Source: JAULUH01 sp032111745 (GTDB lineage: Bacteria > Chloroflexota > Anaerolineae > JAAEKA01). From it: DNA of 11,059 bases. Position 1 is the stretch's first letter. Each line of letters starts with the position of its first letter. The translations under genes were made by a program, and so were the position numbers. This document shows positions 6,160 to 11,059 of this stretch, piece by piece. The DNA lies in NCBI GenBank assembly GCA_032111745.1, contig JAULUH010000302.1, positions 1 to 11,059 on the forward strand. The letters are read 5' to 3'. The notes under the pieces are model-generated. The model saw nothing but the letters and a program-made list of their open reading frames with translations. It did not search any database and was not told where the DNA came from.

Positions 6160-7713
6160 CTAAACGTCCTCGTCGGGCAAGGATTCTCCGTCGGCGCTGC
6201 GCATGAAGGCGCGGCCGTAGAGCGTGGTCAGGTCCAGGAGGCGCCTTTGGATGCTCTCGGAGAGGTCGCCCTCGCGGTAGCGCCACTGCCAGTTGCCGCT
6301 GGGCCGGCTGGGCACGTTCATGCGGGCCCAGCTGCCCAGGCTCAGAAGGTCCTGGGCTGTGGCGATAGCCAGCCGACCCACCGAGGCCCAGGCCAGGCGG
6401 ATCACGTCCCACGCGATATCGCTGCCGTCGGTGCGGTTCATGTACTGGAGGGCAGCCACGCGTTCAGCGGGAGTGGAGCTCTCGAGGAACCAACCCACGG
6501 TGGTATCGTTGTCATGGGTCCCAGGGTAGACCGCGCACTCGCGCAGGTAGTTGTGAGGGAGGAAGGGATCCTGCGAGTCGGTCAGGAAGGCAAACTGGAG
6601 CACCTTCATGCTGGGAAAACCGAACTGCTCCATCAGCGCGTCGACCCCGGCGCGGGCCTCAGGGGTGAAATAGCCCAGGTCTTCGGCGATGACGAGGATA
6701 TCGCCGAGCTGGGCCTTCACGGCATCAAAGAGCTGAACGCCGGGCGACTGCACCCATCGCCCGTTGACGGCATTTTCGGCGCCGAAGGGGACCTCCCAGT
6801 AGTCGTAGAAGCCGCGGAAGTGGTCGACCCGCAGCATATCGACGAAGGTCAACATGCCGCGGAAGCGATCGATCCACCAGGCGAAGCCCCGTTCTGCCAT
6901 GGCGTCCCAGCGATAGAGGGGATTGCCCCACAACTGGCCGGTCTCGCTGAAGTAGTCCGGTGGCACCCCGGCCACGAAGGTGGGCTGGCCCTCCTCGTCG
7001 ATGAAGAAGAGATCGGGGTTGGCCCAGGCATCGGCGCTGTCGTAGGCTACAAAGATGGGGATATCGCCGACGATAGAAATGCCCTGGGCGTTGGCGTAGT
7101 GTTTGAGCGACAGCCACTGGCGGAAGAAGTGCCACTGCAGGTATTTCTCGATCAGGGCCGGCTCGGCCATGTCGGCGCGCCAGCGCGCAAGGGCCTCGGG
7201 CTGGCGCGTGCGGATATCCATCTCCCAGGTTCCCCAGGCAGCACCACCGTGGGCGCCCTTGATGGCCATGAAGAGGGCATAATCGTCCAGCCAGCCGGCG
7301 TTGGCAGCGCAGAAGGCCTGGAACTCGGCGTGCAACTCAGGGCTGTCGTCGAGTTGGAAGCGATGGAAGGTGCGCTTCAGCAGCGGTAGTTTCCACGTGA
7401 TCACCCAGCCGTAATCGACGTGGTCCGCGGGGAAGGGTGGCACGTCCCAGAGTTCCTCGGCAGGGAGGAGTCCATCGCCGACCAGGCGCTCGAGGTCGAC
7501 AAGTAAGGGATTGCCGGCGAAAGCCGAGAAGCACTGGTAGGGCGAGTCACCATAGCCCGTGGGGCCGAGGGGGAGAACCTGCCAGAGAGACTGGCCGGCG
7601 CCAGCCAGGAAGTCGATGAACCTGTAGGCCGCACCACCCAGGTCGCCGATACCATAGCGGCCGGGAAAAGACATGGGATGCAGCAGGACGCCTGCAGAAC
7701 GAGTTAACTCCAT
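6160..7713 (-). CDS. malQ: 4-alpha-glucanotransferase (amylomaltase, GH77)
   Basis: This cytosolic enzyme transfers alpha-1,4-glucan segments between maltodextrins in maltose/glycogen metabolism. Its 517 residues match compact amylomaltases such as that of Thermus (about 500) and lack the long N-terminal extension of the E. coli enzyme. The catalytic residues are visible: nucleophile D297 in MLRVDHFRGF, acid/base E344 in IAEDLG and stabiliser D401 in THDNDTT. The opening RSAGVLLHPMSFPG and GIGDLG, and LPLGPTGYGDSPY (47-59), are family hallmarks. The ATG at 7713 fits the conserved N-terminus, but the strong GGAGGG (7728-7733) lies 14 nt away. An in-frame CTG at 7719 would give 8 nt spacing and add only two residues. 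The gene diverges from pncC and has its own promoter. No other glycogen genes are in the window. Confidence 0.95.
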   Translation of the reverse strand: MELTRSAGVLLHPMSFPGRYGIGDLGGAAYRFIDFLAGAGQSLWQVLPLGPTGYGDSPYQCFSAFAGNPLLVDLERLVGDGLLPAEELWDVPPFPADHVDYGWVITWKLPLLKRTFHRFQLDDSPELHAEFQAFCAANAGWLDDYALFMAIKGAHGGAAWGTWEMDIRTRQPEALARWRADMAEPALIEKYLQWHFFRQWLSLKHYANAQGISIVGDIPIFVAYDSADAWANPDLFFIDEEGQPTFVAGVPPDYFSETGQLWGNPLYRWDAMAERGFAWWIDRFRGMLTFVDMLRVDHFRGFYDYWEVPFGAENAVNGRWVQSPGVQLFDAVKAQLGDILVIAEDLGYFTPEARAGVDALMEQFGFPSMKVLQFAFLTDSQDPFLPHNYLRECAVYPGTHDNDTTVGWFLESSTPAERVAALQYMNRTDGSDIAWDVIRLAWASVGRLAIATAQDLLSLGSWARMNVPSRPSGNWQWRYREGDLSESIQRRLLDLTTLYGRAFMRSADGESLPDEDV

Positions 7714-7770
7714 GGACAGCCTGTTCGCCCTCCAGCAAGATTTGTTTTGGCGCAGTCGAAGACGCCAGCG

Positions 7771-7799
7771 ATTATATCATGGTGGTGCGGGCGCTGCAA
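7771..7799 (-). promoter_or_regulatory. malQ promoter with extended -10 box
   Basis: On the minus strand a perfect TATAAT (7776-7771) is preceded by TG and one base (TGATATAAT), an extended -10 element. TTGCAG (7799-7794) lies 17 nt upstream as a weak -35 box. Transcription would start near 7764, giving a 50-nt leader with GGAGGG at 7728-7733. The promoter lies back-to-back with that of pncC. Confidence 0.6.
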
Positions 7800-7827
7800 T
7801 TTCGGGAGGGCTGCCTGGTCCGGCGGA

Positions 7828-7856
7828 TTGGCAAAGTGGGCCAACCGGTGTATCAT
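7828..7856 (+). promoter_or_regulatory. pncC operon promoter, predicted leaderless start, with overlapping inverted repeat
   Basis: TTGGCA (7828-7833) and TATCAT (7851-7856) each match consensus at 5 of 6 positions with a 17-nt spacer. The pncC ATG (7864) begins 7 nt after the -10 box, so transcription should start at or next to the start codon. No Shine-Dalgarno sequence precedes this ATG. An inverted repeat TTGGC-N7-GCCAA (7828-7844) covers the -35 box and could be a repressor site. Confidence 0.55.
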
Positions 7857-7863
7857 TGCCGGT

Positions 7864-8376
7864 ATGGACTCCAAGGGCTATGCGGAGCGTGCAGGCGAGC
7901 TATTGCGGCTGCGGGTTTTGAGCTTGGGTATCGCCGAGTCTTGTACTGGAGGTCTGGTGAGCGACCTCTTGACCGACGTTCCAGGAAGCTCCGATTATTT
8001 TATGGGTGGCATTGTGGCCTACAGCAATCGCAGTAAAGAGCAGCTCCTCGGCGTGCGGGGCGAGACCCTCACCACGCACGGGGCGGTCAGCGCTCCCTGT
8101 GCGGCGGAGATGGCCGCGGGAGCCCGGCGGGTGTTGCAGACCGAGGTGGCGGTCAGCGTCACAGGGGTTGCCGGGCCGGGCGGTGGTACGGAGGACAAGC
8201 CCGTGGGGCTAACCTTCTTGCACCTGTCAGCGCCCGATGTTGAGCTCGGCCAACGGGTGGTCTGGCAAGGCGACCGCCGGGCCAACAAGGAGAGCTCGGC
8301 CCTGGCAGCGCTGCGGCTGGTGGTGGCATACCTGGAACGGGGTGGCCGGGTGCAGGATGAGGTGGAAGAGAACTGA
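7864..8376 (+). CDS. pncC: Nicotinamide-nucleotide amidohydrolase (PncC, CinA C-terminal domain)
   Basis: This cytosolic deamidase converts nicotinamide mononucleotide to nicotinate mononucleotide plus ammonia, in pyridine nucleotide salvage. At 170 residues it is the stand-alone CinA-C form without the N-terminal MoaB-like domain. Family motifs are clear: AESCTGG (24-30, catalytic S26), VPGSSDYFMGGIVAYSN (39-55, Y53), K58, VTGVAGPGGG (99-108) and the WQGDRR box (134-139) near the end. The frame is open from 7747, but the upstream 39 codons contain the promoter and do not look like CinA. ATG 7864 puts the protein start where the family begins. It is the first gene of a plus-strand operon, and the next gene starts 3 nt after its stop. 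Releasing ammonia next to an Amt-like gene is suggestive, but that link is only an inference. Confidence 0.93.
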   Translation: MDSKGYAERAGELLRLRVLSLGIAESCTGGLVSDLLTDVPGSSDYFMGGIVAYSNRSKEQLLGVRGETLTTHGAVSAPCAAEMAAGARRVLQTEVAVSVTGVAGPGGGTEDKPVGLTFLHLSAPDVELGQRVVWQGDRRANKESSALAALRLVVAYLERGGRVQDEVEEN

Positions 8377-8379
8377 CCG

Positions 8380-8646
8380 ATGCATGCGACAACCATCGAC
8401 GAGCCGGTTCTTGTGCAGGCCCGATTCTTGCCGGGTGGCGAGGTGCGGCCTACGGCCTTCGTGTGGCAGGAACGCACTCGCTACCTGGCCGGAGTCGGGC
8501 GCCGCTGGACTGAGGAAACGGGCACGGGTACCTGGCATTGCTTCCTGGCCCAGACCATGACGGGCGACACGGTGGAATTGCGCTGGCACGCCACCAGCCA
8601 CCAGTGGCGGCTGCAGCGGGCCTGGTGGCGCGACGCGGTGGTATGA
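8380..8646 (+). CDS. Conserved-looking small hypothetical protein (possibly DUF6504-like)
   Basis: This 88-residue soluble protein has no signal peptide or membrane segment. It is rich in Trp and Arg: W29, W43, W52, W69, W75, W81 and W82 can be counted. It looks like a small beta-rich domain, opening with IDEPVLVQARFLPGG and ending in HQWRLQRAWW. The opening IDEPV and closing WRL/WW pattern recall DUF6504 proteins, small unknowns common in GC-rich bacteria; this is from memory and weak. It starts 3 nt after the pncC stop and ends 7 nt before the Amt-like gene, so it is part of the operon. Its function is unknown. Confidence 0.72.
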   Translation: MHATTIDEPVLVQARFLPGGEVRPTAFVWQERTRYLAGVGRRWTEETGTGTWHCFLAQTMTGDTVELRWHATSHQWRLQRAWWRDAVV

Positions 8647-8653
8647 AAGGATA

Positions 8654-10216
8654 GTGCCCATCGTGGCCAGAAGGTTAGCGATAGCCGCGGGGACGATGGT
8701 GGTAGTGAGCCAGGCGGCGGCCCTGCCCACCGCGGCGCTGGGCCTATTCCAGGAGGCCGCGCCTGACCTGTGGCCCCTGGTGGCAGCGGGGCTGGCCTGG
8801 CTAATCCCGGCGGGGCTGACCTTGATCGCTGCGGCTGGGGTGCCGGAGGAGCGAGCCTGGCAGACCGCGCTGGCAGGCGTGGCTGCGGCCGGGATAGGCA
8901 CCGTGGCCTTCTTCCTTACCGGCTTCGGCCTGGCGTTTGGCGGAATCGGGCTGGCCCGTGGTGATGTAGCCGGGCTGGATGGGCTGATCTGGGAGTGGTC
9001 GTTGCTGGGTGGAGATTGGGGTCCTACCTGGGGAATGATGGGCCTCAGGGGTTGGGCGCTCGGCGGCCCGGCGGCCACGACCGCGGCCTATGCCCTATTC
9101 GCAGCGTACCTGCCCTGGGCGGCGACGGCAGCCCTGGTGCCGCTGCTGGCGTTGCGCGGCCGCACGCCGGCGCTGGTGCCCTTGCTGGCCGGCTTGCTGG
9201 CCAGCGGGGTGCTCTTCCCACTGGGCATGAACTGGGTGTGGGGAGGAGGGTGGCTGGCCAACCTGGGCATCAACCTGGGCGTGGGCCATGGTCTGGTGGA
9301 CTTCGCCGGTGCAGGCACCGTATTCCTGGTGGGGGGTGCTGTGGCCCTGGCAGGGCTGCTGGCCTTGGTCCCGCGCAAGCCGCGGCGTGCGGCCCATGAG
9401 CGCGACCTGCCTGTACCGCTACCGCGCAGCCACATGCCCCTGTTGGCGGCAGCGGGTGCTCTCTTCATCCTCGCCGGAGCCATGGGGTGGGCCTGGGCGA
9501 GCCCGCTGCTCATCCTCGACAGCATGTGGCCAATGCGGGGCGCAGTAACGGTGATGCTGGCAGCAGCAGCCGGCGCGCTGGTGCCGATGGCCTACACCTG
9601 GTTTGCGGCCGGCCGTGGAGACCCGTTGATGGCGGCCAAGGGCCTGGCGGCAGGCGCGATCGCAGGCATGGCCCTTGGGCCGTTTGTGCAGCCAGGGGCG
9701 GCGCTGGCGGTGGGGGCGCTGGTAGGGCTGCTGGTACCGCTGGCAACCTATGTGGTCAATGAGGTCTTGCGGGTAGCTGACGACACGCACGTGACCTCAA
9801 TCTACCTGCTGGGCGCGATGGCAGGGATCATTGCCTTGGGCATTCTGGCTGATGGGCTGGCCGGTGATGGGTGGAACCAGGTGGGGGTAGGGTCGTACCT
9901 GGGGGTGGCAGGCCAGGGTGTGACAGGACTAATGCCCGCAGAAAGCCTGCAGCAAGATTGGCCCGGGCAGATGCAGGCCCAACTGGTAGGGCTGGCCGCT
10001 CTGTTCCTCGTGCCGTTCTTTGTGGCCAGCCTGTTCTTTGTGCCGGTGGCGGTGGTGTTGAGAGGCGTGCAGCGGCCTGGTGAAGAGGAGGCCGCAGCAT
10101 CCCCGGTCATCGTCGTGCCGGCGACGCTGGTGGCGGAGCATGCGGTAGAGGTTGGCAGGAGGCCTGACCCCCAGCCGACTGGTGAACTGGAGGCTATGGA
10201 AGCCGAGCGGCCATGA
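8654..10216 (+). CDS. Divergent Amt-family membrane protein lacking the twin pore histidines
   Basis: This integral membrane protein of 520 residues has about 11-12 hydrophobic segments up to residue 470, then a Pro/Glu-rich cytosolic tail. Amt/MEP/Rh family features are recognisable. LAFGGIGLARGDVAGLDG (93-110) matches the family LAFG segment, NWVWGGGWLA (193-202) the VWGGG helix start, and VDFAGAGTV (215-223) the conserved D160 region of E. coli AmtB, with D216. LAAAAGALV (302-310) and DDTHVTSIYLLG (376-387) match the later helices. The two pore histidines of AmtB (H168 and H318) align with hydrophobic residues here, L225 (or F224) and L385. Ammonium conduction by the usual mechanism is therefore doubtful, and a sensor or altered transporter is possible. 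No glnK gene is adjacent. The start is GTG 8654 or GTG 8663; AAAGG at 8646-8650 fits neither spacing ideally. The stop overlaps the protease start. Confidence 0.8.
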   Translation: MPIVARRLAIAAGTMVVVSQAAALPTAALGLFQEAAPDLWPLVAAGLAWLIPAGLTLIAAAGVPEERAWQTALAGVAAAGIGTVAFFLTGFGLAFGGIGLARGDVAGLDGLIWEWSLLGGDWGPTWGMMGLRGWALGGPAATTAAYALFAAYLPWAATAALVPLLALRGRTPALVPLLAGLLASGVLFPLGMNWVWGGGWLANLGINLGVGHGLVDFAGAGTVFLVGGAVALAGLLALVPRKPRRAAHERDLPVPLPRSHMPLLAAAGALFILAGAMGWAWASPLLILDSMWPMRGAVTVMLAAAAGALVPMAYTWFAAGRGDPLMAAKGLAAGAIAGMALGPFVQPGAALAVGALVGLLVPLATYVVNEVLRVADDTHVTSIYLLGAMAGIIALGILADGLAGDGWNQVGVGSYLGVAGQGVTGLMPAESLQQDWPGQMQAQLVGLAALFLVPFFVASLFFVPVAVVLRGVQRPGEEEAAASPVIVVPATLVAEHAVEVGRRPDPQPTGELEAMEAERP

Positions 10217-11059
10217 AACGCTTTGTGGTTGTGGCCTGGTTGGCCCTGGTGCTAACAGGCTGCGCGCCGGCCAGCCTGCAGCCGGTGACCGCACCGACGC
10301 CCATCGTGGTGGTGGTCACGCCCACACCGCTACCCACGTTGGGCCAGACGGACCTGGATACCTCCGAGCGCCGAGTCATTGAGGTATACCAGCGGGCCAG
10401 CCCAGCAGTCGTAAACATCACCTCCCAGGTGGTGCGGGCGGACTTCTTCTTTGGGGCCTATCCGGAGGAGGGGACCGGGTCGGGCCTTGTATACGACCGG
10501 GACGGGCACATTGTGACCAACTACCATGTGGTGGAGGACGCCAGAACGATTGTGGTGAGCTTTGGCGAGGGCATGGAGATGGCGGCGGAGGTGGTGGGGG
10601 TGGACCCACCGAATGACCTGGCGGTTCTACGGGTGTCGGAGCTACCGGCGGATGTGCTACCGGTGGAGCTGGGCGATTCGGACGACCTGCAGGTGGGGCA
10701 GTTTGCCATTGCCATCGGCAATCCCTTTGGCCAGTTTGAGCGCACCTTGACGGTGGGGGTGGTGAGCGCAGTCAACCGGACCATCCAGCTGGACGATGGC
10801 CGGGTGCTCAGGGGGGTGATCCAGACCGATGCCTCGATCAACCGGGGCAACTCGGGCGGGCCATTGTTGGATAGCAGAGGACAGCTAATCGGCGTCAATA
10901 GTGCCATTTTCTCACCGACGGGGACGTCGGCTGGCGTGGGGCTGGCGATACCGGTGAACAAGGTCAAGCGAGTGGTGCCGGAGCTGATCCGCACGGGCCG
11001 CTTCCCCCACCCCTGGCTGGGAATCGAGGACCTGGGCTACGTTGTGGGCCCGGAGCTGG
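10213..11059 (+). CDS. HtrA/DegP-like trypsin-family serine protease lipoprotein, C-terminus cut by window edge
   Basis: This is an extracytoplasmic S1C-type serine protease for protein quality control, or for regulated proteolysis. A lipoprotein signal is seen: MKR, a hydrophobic core (4-16) and the lipobox LTGC with C17. A Pro/Thr/Val-rich linker follows (about 18-46). The protease domain has the full triad: H105 in TNYHVVEDA, D135 in NDLAVL and S214 in GNSGGPLLD. GTGSGLVYD (87-95), AIGNPFG (167-173) and TDASINRGN (205-213) are also typical. The window ends after 282 codons, near HPWLGIEDLG, where the PDZ domain normally begins, so PDZ content is unknown. The ATG overlaps the Amt-like stop as ATGA, implying coupled translation and perhaps a shared membrane function. 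Confidence 0.93.
   Translation, partial: MKRFVVVAWLALVLTGCAPASLQPVTAPTPIVVVVTPTPLPTLGQTDLDTSERRVIEVYQRASPAVVNITSQVVRADFFFGAYPEEGTGSGLVYDRDGHIVTNYHVVEDARTIVVSFGEGMEMAAEVVGVDPPNDLAVLRVSELPADVLPVELGDSDDLQVGQFAIAIGNPFGQFERTLTVGVVSAVNRTIQLDDGRVLRGVIQTDASINRGNSGGPLLDSRGQLIGVNSAIFSPTGTSAGVGLAIPVNKVKRVVPELIRTGRFPHPWLGIEDLGYVVGPEL

Noticed and set aside
6130..7389. 419-codon plus-strand open frame opposite malQ
   Set aside because: malQ has full catalytic motifs on the other strand. The antisense frame has no recognisable motif.
8227..9078. 283-codon minus-strand frame opposite pncC, the small gene and the Amt-like gene
   Set aside because: It is low-complexity Pro/Ala/Ser sequence that crosses three plus-strand genes.
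1..11059. tRNA/rRNA genes, CRISPR arrays, insertion sequences, attachment sites
   Set aside because: I looked for clover-leaf arms, direct-repeat arrays, transposase motifs and long terminal repeats on both strands. None was seen.

Overview
This is a GC-rich bacterial window with no mobile elements, rRNA, tRNA or CRISPR visible. The gene content suggests Chloroflexota (Anaerolineae-like). The main clues are the Pro/Thr-rich linker after the lipobox of the HtrA-type lipoprotein, and the KimA-type permease beside two RCK proteins. The taxon call is an inference from style, not from a marker gene; an actinobacterial-like source cannot be excluded. Genes are tightly packed and fall into three transcription blocks.

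Block 1 (minus strand, right to left 3670 to 1) is a potassium-uptake operon. It holds a KimA/KUP-like APC permease and two TrkA/RCK proteins that resemble the mycobacterial CeoB/CeoC pair. A membrane-anchored protein, probably an alpha/beta hydrolase, follows and runs off the left edge. A sigma-70-like promoter (TTGCCA-N17-TATAAA) lies upstream, followed by a leader of about 150 nt that can fold into several helices. The last helix covers the permease ribosome-binding site. This leader is the strongest candidate here for an undescribed regulatory element.

Block 2 (minus strand, 7713 to 3909) holds a GH77 4-alpha-glucanotransferase (malQ), a DHH/DHHA1 phosphoesterase and a CorA Mg2+ channel. 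malQ ends at a perfect 12-bp hairpin. The DHH gene appears to have its own, possibly leaderless promoter, with a 16-bp palindrome lying between its -35 and -10 boxes. DHH and corA overlap by 26 nt. DHH proteins of this architecture include nanoRNase/pAp phosphatases and c-di-AMP or pApA phosphodiesterases. Because c-di-AMP controls K+ and in some bacteria Mg2+ transport, blocks 1 and 2 may be linked through that nucleotide; this is a hypothesis.

Block 3 (plus strand, 7864 to the right edge) diverges from malQ. It encodes PncC/CinA-C (NMN deamidase), an 88-residue unknown protein, an Amt-family membrane protein that lacks both pore histidines, and an HtrA-like serine protease lipoprotein whose start overlaps the Amt stop (ATGA). 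The block 3 promoter predicts a leaderless pncC mRNA. Only about 155 nt separate the malQ and pncC start codons, with back-to-back promoters.
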